Source: Alteromonas sp. ASW11-130
GTDB lineage: Bacteria > Pseudomonadota > Gammaproteobacteria > Enterobacterales > Alteromonadaceae
Assembly: GCF_026183735.1 (NCBI RefSeq)
Contig: NZ_JAPFRE010000015.1
Span: forward strand, 259,914 to 323,913
Length of the DNA: 64,000 bases
Direction of reading: 5' to 3'
Shown here: piece after piece, positions 20,383 through 30,194 of the stretch
How the letters are laid out: each line of letters starts with the position of its first letter
Position numbering within the stretch: the stretch's first letter is position 1
Translations under genes and position numbers: made by a program
Notes under the pieces: generated by a model
Told to the model about the DNA's origin: nothing
What the model saw: only the letters and a program-made list of their open reading frames with translations
Database searches by the model: none

Positions 20383-21269
20383 GGCTTATTTCCCTCTATT
20401 AGTTCAGCTTCCGTTGGCTGGTCCTCTTTTGGTTGGTCGTCTGCCACCGGCGCTTGGGGCCAAATTAACAATAAATATTTAAGCCGGTCGAGACGGGCTA
20501 AAGGTTGCGCAGTAACGGTTGCAAAGGGAAGACTTTCGTCACGCACGACCTTGTTAACGCGAGCGACTGGATATCCTTCAGGAAAAACTTGCCCAAGGCC
20601 TGAGGACAACAATAGGTCACCTTCTTGTACATCCACGCTATGGGGCACATGCTCAAGAATAAGTTCATCTAAGGAACCACTTCCACTGGCGATAAAGCGA
20701 ATGTTATTACGGACAGAACGCACTGGGATTGCATGTGTCACGTCTGAAATAAGTAGCACGCGACTATTTGTTGTTCCCACTTCCATGACCTGACCAACGA
20801 TACCACGATCATCAAGTACCGATTGAAGCGGAAATACGCCGTCGATTGCCCCACGGTTAATCAAAATCTGCTGGCTGAATGGGTTATTGTCCACTGCCAT
20901 TAGCTCTGCCACTGTTTTACGCATCTCTGGCTTAACGGGTGCATCTAACAATTTACGTAACTGACTATTCTCTGCTTCAATGATATCGAACCGTTGTAAG
21001 CGCTCACTCATCATAAGAAGCTTGTTAGTTAATCGTTCGTTTTCTGAGCGCAACTGTTGGTGGGAAGTCAGACGCTGGGCACTTTCGCTCAACATAACAC
21101 TTGGTAGATTAGCGAGATATTGGATTGGGCTTACCAGGGAGTTTAGATATACCCGCGTGGAATTAAAGCCATCGAATTTATGGTCGATTACGATCAGCAT
21201 AACCGATAACGCGAGGGTAAGCGCTAGGCGGCTATTGATCGAAGGACCACGGGTGAATATAGTATCCAT
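20379..21269 (-). CDS. mreC: Rod shape-determining protein MreC
   Basis: 296 aa. A short cytoplasmic N-terminus, one membrane segment near residues 14-30, a coiled coil at about 60-105 (many Leu/Glu/Arg, SENERLTNKLLMMSERLQR region) and a periplasmic beta-barrel pair are visible. The acidic, Pro-rich C-terminal tail (PTEAELIEGNKP) is variable in the family. It forms the periplasmic scaffold of the elongasome. It lies 33 nt after mreB. Confidence 0.95.
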   Translation of the reverse strand: MDTIFTRGPSINSRLALTLALSVMLIVIDHKFDGFNSTRVYLNSLVSPIQYLANLPSVMLSESAQRLTSHQQLRSENERLTNKLLMMSERLQRFDIIEAENSQLRKLLDAPVKPEMRKTVAELMAVDNNPFSQQILINRGAIDGVFPLQSVLDDRGIVGQVMEVGTTNSRVLLISDVTHAIPVRSVRNNIRFIASGSGSLDELILEHVPHSVDVQEGDLLLSSGLGQVFPEGYPVARVNKVVRDESLPFATVTAQPLARLDRLKYLLLIWPQAPVADDQPKEDQPTEAELIEGNKP

Positions 21270-21302
21270 GAAAAAACGAAGGCAACCTGTCGGTTGCTCT
21301 TC

Positions 21303-22410
<1,108 letters not shown>

Positions 22411-22545
22411 ACAAAAAAGATAGTTATCCCCACACTTTACCAACGGGGGCTTTATTGGGCAAGTAATCAGGTCGTCTAACTGCATAAAAACCAATTATTT
22501 TTTCTACAACCTATGGTAACTACCCAAAACTTTCAATTAGTACCG

Positions 22546-23052
22546 TTATTGGGCCTCTAAGTTCACCGTTCCCTTGTCTATGTGGTAATCAAAATACGGT
22601 CCGCTGCTTAACCGAAAACGGCAGCGAGCGCTGATTAACTCATCATCATCTAGCTTACCTGGGAAGAACTCGCCAAAAACTTTAAAACCGTCAATGATCA
22701 TAGGCACATTTAGCAACATCCGCCACAAATCCTCACACCCTTCGCTGGTTGGATTGACTTTAGGCCAGCCATTGCGAGCAATTCTCACTGGCCGGCGGTC
22801 AGTTTCTTTACCGTTATTGTCATAGTGAACGAACATAATCATTTCAGGCTGGTTTTCGGCTTTCCATTGATAGTAAGAACTGATTACGCTGCGCTCGAAT
22901 TTCTCGGCCAGTTTTTCCAACATTGCTTCTTTAAAATCTGGCTCTGGTCGATTCAAAAAAATAATGAGTGTCATAAGCACGAAGGCAAAGCCAATAATTA
23001 TGGTTACACTTCTTAGGGTATGTTTGGGTGTACTATTTTTTATTCTTCTCAC
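22546..23052 (-). CDS. Membrane-anchored protein of unknown function, possibly MshF-like
   Basis: 168 aa. A basic N-terminus and one membrane segment (about residues 17-36) are followed by a roughly 130-residue periplasmic domain with NGWPKVNP, a Cys-x3-LW segment and a RCRFRLSSGPYFDY stretch. This is the layout of MSHA pilus biogenesis protein MshF, and in Vibrio and Shewanella the msh locus borders mreB, so MshF is a reasonable guess; I could not confirm it, and no other msh gene is present. The start is GTG at 23052 without a clear ribosome site. It lies 16 nt after the phosphatase gene and about 200 nt before mreB. Confidence 0.6.
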   Translation of the reverse strand: MRRIKNSTPKHTLRSVTIIIGFAFVLMTLIIFLNRPEPDFKEAMLEKLAEKFERSVISSYYQWKAENQPEMIMFVHYDNNGKETDRRPVRIARNGWPKVNPTSEGCEDLWRMLLNVPMIIDGFKVFGEFFPGKLDDDELISARCRFRLSSGPYFDYHIDKGTVNLEAQ

Positions 23053-23068
23053 ACTGTTGTACCGTTTG

Positions 23069-23617
23069 TTATGGTCGAGTCAATTTACTCACACCCCAGA
23101 ATTGCTCCTGCTTTTGCACCAGCGACCAGCCTTGCTGACGCAAATTATGGCGAAGAACTCGATTGGTCATGGCATGGCCAAATAGTGCTATCCGTTGCTG
23201 TTGCTGCGCCAAATCGCAAAGGTATTCTGAAGCAAGCCGTGCACGAACCTTAGCCTGTTGGAAAGATTCAAACGGGCCTTTTTTACCGGCCATCCACAAT
23301 GCCCGATTGAGATAAACCCAATTCCAAGCCCGAAGTGTAAACGGCAGTTTGTACCGGGGAATATCCATTTCTCGGAATAAGCAATTGACTTCACTTATCT
23401 GATTATTACTATACTTTTCGGCAGATAACCGCGCCCGCTTTAAATTACTTGCAATAATATAGTGATTCGTCAAATCTACCGTGAAGTGAGGGTGACTATC
23501 TACATCAAGTTCAGCCTTATCATATTGCCGTACCCATTTTGCAAATCCTGTAGCGTTGACTCTTTCATTATGCGCACTTGCTGGCTTACCATGGCGAATT
23601 AAAATAATTTCTTTCAT
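23069..23617 (-). CDS. Histidine phosphatase family protein
   Basis: 182 aa. The RHG motif with the phosphoacceptor His9 lies at residues 8-10, and a second conserved GHAMTNR segment supplies the other catalytic His near the C-terminus, as in phosphoglycerate-mutase-like phosphatases. The substrate is not apparent; SixA-, CobC- and PhoE-like enzymes share this core. No signal peptide, so cytosolic. It is divergent from the acyltransferase at 23697 and is followed by the MshF-like gene. Confidence 0.85.
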   Translation of the reverse strand: MKEIILIRHGKPASAHNERVNATGFAKWVRQYDKAELDVDSHPHFTVDLTNHYIIASNLKRARLSAEKYSNNQISEVNCLFREMDIPRYKLPFTLRAWNWVYLNRALWMAGKKGPFESFQQAKVRARLASEYLCDLAQQQQRIALFGHAMTNRVLRHNLRQQGWSLVQKQEQFWGVSKLTRP

Positions 23618-23696
23618 AGAAAACGCCTTGGTAGAATATCAAATTACAAATTTAATGCGATCATCAACAAAATTGATGAAATGTCAAAGGTGAAAT

Positions 23697-24215
23697 GTGG
23701 TTGAGCAATCTATAAATGTAGGACAAGTGATACGTTTTGACCCCCAAAAGGAACCATATCTCTCAAACAGACTTCGCTGTGAAAAGTTATCTCAACAGCT
23801 TAATTTATCTTCGCCACAGGCTATCCAGGAAAGAAGACGAATAATAGCCCAATTAATAAATGCCCAGTTTCCGCTTTTTATAGAATCGCATTTTCAGTGC
23901 GTATATGGAAACAATATCCAAATCGATGCTGAAACTTTTATAAATCACAACGTTACGATAGACGATAGTAGCGCAGTAAGCATTGGCCGGAACGTGCTTA
24001 TTGGGCCAAATTGCAAAATAGCGACAGTTTTAGAAAAAACAGCAAACAGCGTTACAAGTGCACCTATCAAAATTGGTAACCATGTCTGGATAGGGGCCAA
24101 TGTGTCTATTTGCGGTGGGGTAGAAATTGGCGATAACGCAATTATCGGTGCTGGCTGCATCGTTTGTCATTCAGTTGAGGAAAATGCAATCGTAACGTGT
24201 ACTAAAACACGGTAA
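23697..24215 (+). CDS. Hexapeptide-repeat acyltransferase-like protein (LacA/Maa relative), possibly inactive
   Basis: 172 aa. The C-terminal half is a left-handed beta helix built from hexapeptide repeats (IDDSSAVSIGRNVLIG, PIKIGNHVWIGANVSICGG, VEIGDNAIIGAGCIV). The N-terminal segment with YLSNRLRCEKL and FPLFIESHFQCVYGNNI matches maltose/galactoside O-acetyltransferases. The catalytic His expected between GPN and the PIKIG segment in LacA and Maa is absent (this stretch reads ATVLEKTANSVTSA), and the usual AAGNPARVIR tail is replaced by a short VTCTKTR end. The start is GTG with AAGG 6 nt upstream. The activity is therefore doubtful. Confidence 0.8.
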   Translation: MVEQSINVGQVIRFDPQKEPYLSNRLRCEKLSQQLNLSSPQAIQERRRIIAQLINAQFPLFIESHFQCVYGNNIQIDAETFINHNVTIDDSSAVSIGRNVLIGPNCKIATVLEKTANSVTSAPIKIGNHVWIGANVSICGGVEIGDNAIIGAGCIVCHSVEENAIVTCTKTR

Positions 24216-24345
24216 TTTTATTTCATCCTTAAGTTTCGTGATTTACAATAGTGGCACTATCGTCGCTTCGACGTGAACAACGAGCCAACCCGCTGTTCAT
24301 ATGGACCTTGGAATACATCCGGCACATCGACGAAAAGCCCATGCC

Positions 24346-25107
24346 TTACTTACCTTTTACCGCAGGTGATTTAGCAGCTTTAGTGGAATGCTTCAAAGCA
24401 GCATTTAACGTTGCAAGTTCCTGCTCGCTCACGTCGCGCCATTGACCAGAACGCAGCCTGCCTAATTCGAAGTGCATAATTCGAGTACGCTTAAGTTTAG
24501 TTACCTCGTAACCTAGAAACTCACACATGCGACGAATTTGTCGGTTAAGGCCCTGGGTGAGAATGATTGTAAATTGGAACTTCCCTCGCGGTCGTACAAC
24601 ACAAGGCTTCGTTACTGTTCCTAGTATCGGAACACCCCTTGCCATTTTCTGTAAAAAGCGCTCACTGACGGGTTGATTTACCGTCACCTCATATTCTTTT
24701 TCGTGGGCATTTTCTGCACGCAGAATTTTATTAACGATATCGCCGTCACTGGTTAGAAGAATCAGTCCTTCTGATGGTTTATCTAAACGGCCGATAGGGA
24801 AAATTCGCTCCTTATGGCCTATCGCATCGATAATATTGCCTTTTACATGGCGTTCAGTCGTACAGGTAATGCCTATCGGTTTGTTATAAACCAGATAGAT
24901 GCGATCCGACTTGTCTTCTGCAACCGCCCCCACCCTTTTTCCATCGACGAAGACTTTATCGGTAGAAAAGATTTTAGTACCCAGTTCTGGGGCCCTTCCA
25001 TTAACCATAACGCGGTTTTGCTCAATAAGCTTATCTGCTTCGCGTCTAGAACAAAGCCCAGTATCACTGATAAATTTATTTAGTCGTTTACCTAAATCGG
25101 AGCTCAT
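24346..25107 (-). CDS. rluF: 23S rRNA pseudouridine(2604) synthase RluF
   Basis: 253 aa. An N-terminal S4 RNA-binding domain (RLNKFISDTGLCSRREADKL) precedes the RsuA-type catalytic domain, with the catalytic Asp in FPIGRLDKPSEGLILLT. The GLNRQIRRMCEFLGYEV segment is conserved. The match to E. coli RluF runs through RIMHFELGRLRSGQWRDV; the protein lacks the long basic tail of E. coli (290 aa). The ATG at 25107, with AGGG about 10 nt upstream, was chosen over a TTG 10 codons earlier. Confidence 0.92.
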   Translation of the reverse strand: MSSDLGKRLNKFISDTGLCSRREADKLIEQNRVMVNGRAPELGTKIFSTDKVFVDGKRVGAVAEDKSDRIYLVYNKPIGITCTTERHVKGNIIDAIGHKERIFPIGRLDKPSEGLILLTSDGDIVNKILRAENAHEKEYEVTVNQPVSERFLQKMARGVPILGTVTKPCVVRPRGKFQFTIILTQGLNRQIRRMCEFLGYEVTKLKRTRIMHFELGRLRSGQWRDVSEQELATLNAALKHSTKAAKSPAVKGK

Positions 25108-25157
25108 TAAAATTTGCCCTAATGACCTTTTACACAATAATTCTAAAAATTGGCTGC

Positions 25158-25185
25158 AAAAAACCCTGCATCTGCAGGGTTTTTT
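25158..25185 (-). terminator. Terminator downstream of ssb
   Basis: A perfect stem AAACCCTGCA / TGCAGGGTTT with an unusually tight 2-nt loop, flanked by A and T runs on both sides so it works in either orientation. It lies 38 nt after the ssb stop and just upstream of rluF, so it separates the two transcripts. Confidence 0.8.
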
Positions 25186-25223
25186 AAATTATTTACGTCT
25201 TTTCGTACCACTACTAAAAGCGA

Positions 25224-25778
25224 TCAGAATGGGATGTCGTCGTCAAAATCAAAATCAGGCTCTGGCATAGCCGGTTTTGCATTGCTCTGATTACTTGGCT
25301 GTTGAGGACGACCGCCGCCCTGATTACCTTGTGGTGCATACCCGCCTTGCTGATTATAGCCTGGGTTACCGCCTGGGTTACCGCCTTGATTTCCACTTTG
25401 AGGGCGCTGCTGGTATCCACCGCTCGCGTTGCCTCCTTCCTGACGACCACCTAACATTTGCATTTGGTCGACAATGATTTCAGTTGTATAACGATCCTGA
25501 CCCTGCTGGTCTTGCCATTTACGGGTCTGCAACTTGCCTTCCACATAAATTTGCGCACCCTTTTTTAAGTACTCACCGGCAATTTCCGCTAAACGACGAT
25601 ACATGGTCAATCGGTGCCATTCAGTTCTTTCCTGTACCTGCCCTTGCTGATCCTTCCAGCTCTCGCTCGTGGCCAGACTTAAATTCGCAACTGCATTACC
25701 ATTAGGCATATAGCGTACTTCGGGATCATTTCCTAAATGCCCCACCAGGATGACTTTGTTAACACCTCTGTTTGCCAT
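25224..25778 (-). CDS. ssb: Single-stranded DNA-binding protein
   Basis: 184 aa (E. coli 178). The OB fold occupies residues 1-110 ([22 protein letters not shown]), followed by a Gly/Gln/Asn/Pro-rich disordered linker and the acidic tip [10 protein letters not shown] that recruits repair and replication partners such as RecQ, also encoded in this window. The start at 25778 has an AGGAG 8 nt upstream; an in-frame codon 15 nt earlier does not. ssb and uvrA are usually near neighbours in gammaproteobacteria; here they are 4.4 kb apart. Confidence 0.97.
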   Translation of the reverse strand: MANRGVNKVILVGHLGNDPEVRYMPNGNAVANLSLATSESWKDQQGQVQERTEWHRLTMYRRLAEIAGEYLKKGAQIYVEGKLQTRKWQDQQGQDRYTTEIIVDQMQMLGGRQEGGNASGGYQQRPQSGNQGGNPGGNPGYNQQGGYAPQGNQGGGRPQQPSNQSNAKPAMPEPDFDFDDDIPF

Positions 25779-26058
25779 CGTTATCTCCTGCAACTTAATT
25801 TAACTTACCGCACTTATCCATATGAATTTTAAAAGGATAAGGAGTTTTCAAGCGGATGAATTACGCGTAGTATACCTTAATTCAACGGCCAGTTTATGTA
25901 TTTATTTAGGTCACCGAGCATATCCTTTTATTGAAGTGAAAACCACTGATCGAAAGCATCGGTTAATAGAAATAAAATTGCGTTTAGAATCATTTAACAA
26001 CGACATCTTTTTAAGAATGTCTATTTTTCAATAACTCTCTATTTGTGAAGGAAATTTA

Positions 26059-27459
26059 ATGAAGCGGTTTAGTTGGGCCATTTTTTTAGCGGGTATAATG
26101 GGATCACTTTTTTTCAGCGGCGCGGTACATGCCTTAGACGAAAAGTTACATGCCCAATTGGACGAACTAAAAAACGCTACTGTTCACTCCACTCTTTCTT
26201 ACGACATCATCGAATCCCTCACCACCGAAGTAGGGGCCAGAATGGTGGGTACCCCTGCGGAGAAAAAGTCAGTGGAGTGGGCAATGGTAAAAATGAAAGA
26301 ACTGGGATTTGATAAGGTATGGAAGGAAGAAAGCCAAGCGCCCGATTGGCAGCGAGGCGAACTTGAAGTCGCACTGACCTCTCCTTTCCATCATAAGTTG
26401 GTAGCGCTGTCGCTAGGTAACAGTGTGGGCACCAGCGCTGGCGCTATAGAAGCTCAGGTTGAAATGTTTGAGAGTTTGGAGGCACTCAGCGCAGCTAAAC
26501 AGAACAGCTTAGCTGGCAAGATTGCTTATGTCGCGTTTGCCATGGAACGTAGAAAGGATGGTAGCGGGTATAGTGAAGCCGTGGGCGCTCGCGTAAATGG
26601 TGCTTCTATTGCCGCCAAACGTGGCGCGGTGGCATTCGCTATGCGTTCAGTTGGTACAGATTCCCACCGCTTTGCACACACCGGCGTAATGCGTTACTCA
26701 GAAGGGAACAACCACATTCCCGCTATAGCCCTTTCCAATCCTGATGCCGATTTGCTGGAAAATGCGCTGCTACGAACACAACCTGTGACTATGTCAATTT
26801 CATCCACGGCAAGCGGAAAACTGAATAACAACGTTACAATCGCGAATGTAATAGGGGAGATAACAGGGAGCGAAAATCCTGAAGAAATTGTTACTTTAGG
26901 CGCTCATTTAGATAGTTGGGATGTAGGTACCGGCGCTATCGATGATGGGATAGGCGTGGGCATAACTTTGGCCGCGGTGAACCACATTACCAAAATGAAG
27001 CAAAGGCCCAAGCGAACTATTCGGGTCATCCTTTTCGCAGCTGAAGAGATTGGTCTGTTAGGCGCTAAGGACTACGTTGAGAAGCATAAGGATAACATGA
27101 TGAATCATGTGATTGGTGCAGAATGGGATTTCGGCAATGGCAAAATATATAAACTTGCGCCTGGCGTGGGAGATACCTCGTTAAGCAAATTAAAAGAGTT
27201 CGCTGGATACTTATCCCCTATGGGAGTGGAAATGGCCTCGACCAATAATGCGAAAGGTCAGTCCGATATGAGTTTATTGGGTAAAGCAGGCCAGCCCGCC
27301 GTTAACTTTTATCCCGATGGCAATGATTATTTTGATTATCATCATACTGAAAATGACACGCTAGATAAGGTTAACCAAGAGGCACTTAAAACCAATACTG
27401 CCATTTACACAATGTTTGCATGGTATGCGGCGAACAGTGGAGTAGATTTCCGCAAGTAA
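26059..27459 (+). CDS. Secreted M28-family zinc aminopeptidase
   Basis: 466 aa. A signal peptide (residues 1-25, cleavage likely after VHA) directs export. A protease-associated (PA) insert lies at about residues 120-240, followed by the M28 catalytic domain: first zinc ligands in GAHLDSWD and the bridging Asp in GAIDDGIG, the Glu pair in FAAEEIGLLG, and the last His in DYHHTENDT. The layout resembles carboxypeptidase Q and similar marine secreted dipeptidases. An AAGGA ribosome site precedes the ATG. It is a single gene between ssb and a lipoprotein hydrolase. Confidence 0.9.
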   Translation: MKRFSWAIFLAGIMGSLFFSGAVHALDEKLHAQLDELKNATVHSTLSYDIIESLTTEVGARMVGTPAEKKSVEWAMVKMKELGFDKVWKEESQAPDWQRGELEVALTSPFHHKLVALSLGNSVGTSAGAIEAQVEMFESLEALSAAKQNSLAGKIAYVAFAMERRKDGSGYSEAVGARVNGASIAAKRGAVAFAMRSVGTDSHRFAHTGVMRYSEGNNHIPAIALSNPDADLLENALLRTQPVTMSISSTASGKLNNNVTIANVIGEITGSENPEEIVTLGAHLDSWDVGTGAIDDGIGVGITLAAVNHITKMKQRPKRTIRVILFAAEEIGLLGAKDYVEKHKDNMMNHVIGAEWDFGNGKIYKLAPGVGDTSLSKLKEFAGYLSPMGVEMASTNNAKGQSDMSLLGKAGQPAVNFYPDGNDYFDYHHTENDTLDKVNQEALKTNTAIYTMFAWYAANSGVDFRK

Positions 27460-27475
27460 TAGTACACCTAATGGA

Positions 27476-27500
27476 TCAAGGGGCCTGTGGCGTCCCTTGA
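27476..27500 (+). terminator. Weak hairpin downstream of the M28 peptidase
   Basis: A 7-bp stem (TCAAGGG / CCCTTGA, arms 27476-27482 and 27494-27500) with an 11-nt loop begins 17 nt after the stop. No strong T run follows, so a terminator role is uncertain. Confidence 0.35.
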
Positions 27501-27729
27501 GGCTTAATTGTGATCGTTTCTAATTTACGCGCTTCTTAACTTTCTGACTGGCCAGAGTGGGAAAAATATGACTGGATAGAATCGAAGTGTTTTAATAATT
27601 TGAAAACTGAACGCCCCTTCAGAAAAGAAAAACAGTAATGCATTAAGGCTGTGTGGCGTAAACTAGAAGGACTATACTATTCTTCGTTTCCTTAGCTGCT
27701 CGCATATTATTGCGAGTGAATTTTAGTTA

Positions 27730-28587
27730 TTACTTTATAGTTTCTACAAATTCACGGTAGTGCTGAATAGTCGCATCCTGCTTCAACGCGTGATAATGCG
27801 TTTGCTCAGGAATGATATACATGGTTTTATTGGCAGTCGGAGCGGCGCGATAAACTTGTTCAACAAATTCGACAGGTGTAACCCTGTCCTTTTCACCCAC
27901 CAAAAACAGTACCGGACCCTGATAGTTTTTGATCGCTTCAACATTACTCATATTGGCTAAATCAGGATGTATATCTAACGATGTGAATGGCCGTGACCAC
28001 CCAGGCATCATGTTGGTAACTACGCTAGGTAAATCATTTAGAGCGCCATCTAGAACCAGCGCATCCACGTCTCGTTCCGCCCCAATGTAAGTGGCGAACA
28101 GGGTTCCCATCGAAAGACCATGCACTAATGTCGGCAAGCGCGTAGGGAAGACTTCCTTTGCGTAATCGTAAACCTGAAGCGCATCAGACTTTAGATTAGC
28201 CACTTTAAGCTTATCGGCTCTACCACTGGCCCCCATGCCCTGATAGTCTACCCACAATATATTGGCCGGAATTTGGCCGAAACGGTGAATAATGCCTGAA
28301 CCTTTATTGATGGTTTGGCCGTCTCCTCCAAAAAAAACAATGTTTACTTGAGCGTTCGGATACGAGACGGCAACACCTACCAATTGAAGGTCCTGCGAAT
28401 TTGTCAGTTGTACGGTGGTAATGGAAGCCTGAGCTTCATCTTTTTGAATCGCTTTTTGTAATGAAGAGGTGTCCAGCTGTAACGGTTGCGTCGCTTGATA
28501 AATAAAAGCGCTTGGCGTGACGTCAATCGCGCAGCCTATCGTCAAACATAACAGACCCAAAGATAAAAGAAATGTTATAAAACGCAT
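27730..28587 (-). CDS. Alpha/beta hydrolase, probable lipoprotein
   Basis: 285 aa. A hydrophobic leader ends in LTIGC with Cys19, an imperfect lipobox, suggesting lipid anchoring. The hydrolase core has the nucleophile motif GLSMGT, an acidic residue in VGEKDRVTP and a terminal His in EQTHYHAL, the serine hydrolase order of Ser, Asp, His. The VDYQGMGASGR segment resembles the BEM46/serine aminopeptidase branch. The substrate is unknown. It is convergent with the M28 gene and precedes a 64-nt gap to the yajR-like gene, which is upstream on the same strand. Confidence 0.83.
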   Translation of the reverse strand: MRFITFLLSLGLLCLTIGCAIDVTPSAFIYQATQPLQLDTSSLQKAIQKDEAQASITTVQLTNSQDLQLVGVAVSYPNAQVNIVFFGGDGQTINKGSGIIHRFGQIPANILWVDYQGMGASGRADKLKVANLKSDALQVYDYAKEVFPTRLPTLVHGLSMGTLFATYIGAERDVDALVLDGALNDLPSVVTNMMPGWSRPFTSLDIHPDLANMSNVEAIKNYQGPVLFLVGEKDRVTPVEFVEQVYRAAPTANKTMYIIPEQTHYHALKQDATIQHYREFVETIK

Positions 28588-28651
28588 CGATACTTCCTTG
28601 CTAATCCTAACTCTATTAAAGCGGATGATACGCGTAAGAACAAGCTACACG

Positions 28652-29980
28652 CTATTCTTTAGTAACAATCATTTGTGCTTGTTGTAAGTCAAAATCGCGG
28701 GTGACTTTTAGATATATTGTATCCACCCCGGAATTTTGCGTGACTTCGACCACGCCGGGCAGCGCTTTAAGCTTCGATTTAGCCAACTCAGTTGCCACCC
28801 CTTTTAGCTGAACGCGTTTTATCCTAGAAACTTCTTTCAACCCGCTTAAGAGTAAAAACCATAGAATTACAGCTAAGGCCCCGATGAGATAGGCTGTTTC
28901 CGCTGGCCAAATGTTTACCGTCCAGCCCGAAATTACGCCGCCTAGAAAAGCGCCGAAAAACTGAAAGCTGGCATAAATCCCCATTGCAGTGCCCTTTTCA
29001 CCGGCCGGCGCAATACTTGAAACCAATGCAGGAAAATTGGCTTCCAAGTAGTTAAATCCAGTAAAAAAGAATACGACTGCCACCAGCACCACCCACTGGT
29101 TCTCATCATGCAGAGCTAACAGACTGAAGCCTGCTCCCATTAATACCAGTGCAAGCATTAACAATCGTTTCGGCATCTGTCCCTTTGCCACTCCCATCAT
29201 TACTACTAATCCGATAATAGAAGCAAGCAATACAGGGGCATAAAGCGTCCAATGGCTTTGTAATGACATATTAAAATGCAGCAGCGTCACCGGTAATTGC
29301 ACAAACAATAGGGTGATGAGCATATGCAAAAACATCACACTTATATTTAACCGCCATAGCTGCGAAGAAAAAAATAACCGTTTTAACTGGTTCGCTTGCG
29401 GAAGAGTGTCGCCGCTGGCGAGGAAGGATACTTTGGGGATACCCCATAAAATGAGTGGTAAGCAGGCAAGGGCCAAAATCCCTGTTATCCAGAAAATGCC
29501 AGCCAAACCAAACTGCTCAGCTAGCAGGGGCCCTACCAAAACAGCTAAATAGAAAGACATACCGATCGCTATGCCAATAATTGCCATAACTTTAGCGCGT
29601 TGTGATTCTCTACTGACATCAGCAGCTAATGCCATTATAGCGCCAGCAATCGCACCTGCACCTTGTAATATTCGACCTACGATCATCCACGCCATTGTGT
29701 CAGCACTGGCGGCAATGAAACTACCTACAGCGAACACAGATAGACCTAACACAATAACGGGCTTGCGCCCCCATCGATCAGACATCATGCCCATTGGGAT
29801 TTGCAACGCAGCTTGCGTCAAGCCATATCCACCTATAGCCAGGCCGACCATTAAAGGAGAGTAATCTGGGTAATCCATGGCTGCTACTGCCAGAACTGGC
29901 ATAACCATAAATAGTCCGAGCATGCGCAATACGTAGACCAGCGCCAACGCAATCGCCGCACGTACTTCAAGTGCGTTCAA
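28652..29980 (-). CDS. yajR: MFS transporter, YajR type with C-terminal YAM domain
   Basis: 442 aa with about 12 membrane helices, including the MFS loop signature MSDRWGRKPVI, and a soluble tail of about 65 residues (RIKRVQLKGVATELAKSKL, GVVEVTQ, TIYLKV) that matches the ferredoxin-like YAM domain of E. coli YajR. The export substrate is unknown. The start is TTG at 29980, with AGGTG a few nt upstream; the next Met would cut the first helix. It is divergent from uvrA, a pairing seen in Vibrio and Shewanella. Confidence 0.85.
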   Translation of the reverse strand: MNALEVRAAIALALVYVLRMLGLFMVMPVLAVAAMDYPDYSPLMVGLAIGGYGLTQAALQIPMGMMSDRWGRKPVIVLGLSVFAVGSFIAASADTMAWMIVGRILQGAGAIAGAIMALAADVSRESQRAKVMAIIGIAIGMSFYLAVLVGPLLAEQFGLAGIFWITGILALACLPLILWGIPKVSFLASGDTLPQANQLKRLFFSSQLWRLNISVMFLHMLITLLFVQLPVTLLHFNMSLQSHWTLYAPVLLASIIGLVVMMGVAKGQMPKRLLMLALVLMGAGFSLLALHDENQWVVLVAVVFFFTGFNYLEANFPALVSSIAPAGEKGTAMGIYASFQFFGAFLGGVISGWTVNIWPAETAYLIGALAVILWFLLLSGLKEVSRIKRVQLKGVATELAKSKLKALPGVVEVTQNSGVDTIYLKVTRDFDLQQAQMIVTKE

Positions 29981-30194
29981 ACTTCACCTGTATTAGCTTT
30001 CATTTCGTTAATGCGGCGCAGTTTACCACAATTTCTGCCACATCCCATGTTGTGCACTTTGATCTGCCTTTTACATTAACCGTAAACATTTCTTATCGAA
30101 GTTACATTGAATTCACCATGTTACGCCAGTCTCCGGTATATCTTTCAGGCTCGGGTGTGGCATACTGATCTTTTTGGCAAAAATTAGCGCATCT

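Noticed and set aside
24251..24445. Plus-strand 64-codon frame between the acyltransferase and rluF genes
   Set aside because: GTG start without ribosome site; its last third is antisense to the end of rluF. The upstream part is somewhat codon-like but matches nothing I know.
25822..26034. Plus-strand 70-codon frame between ssb and the M28 peptidase
   Set aside because: An AT-rich frame without family resemblance, in the divergent promoter region of ssb and the peptidase.
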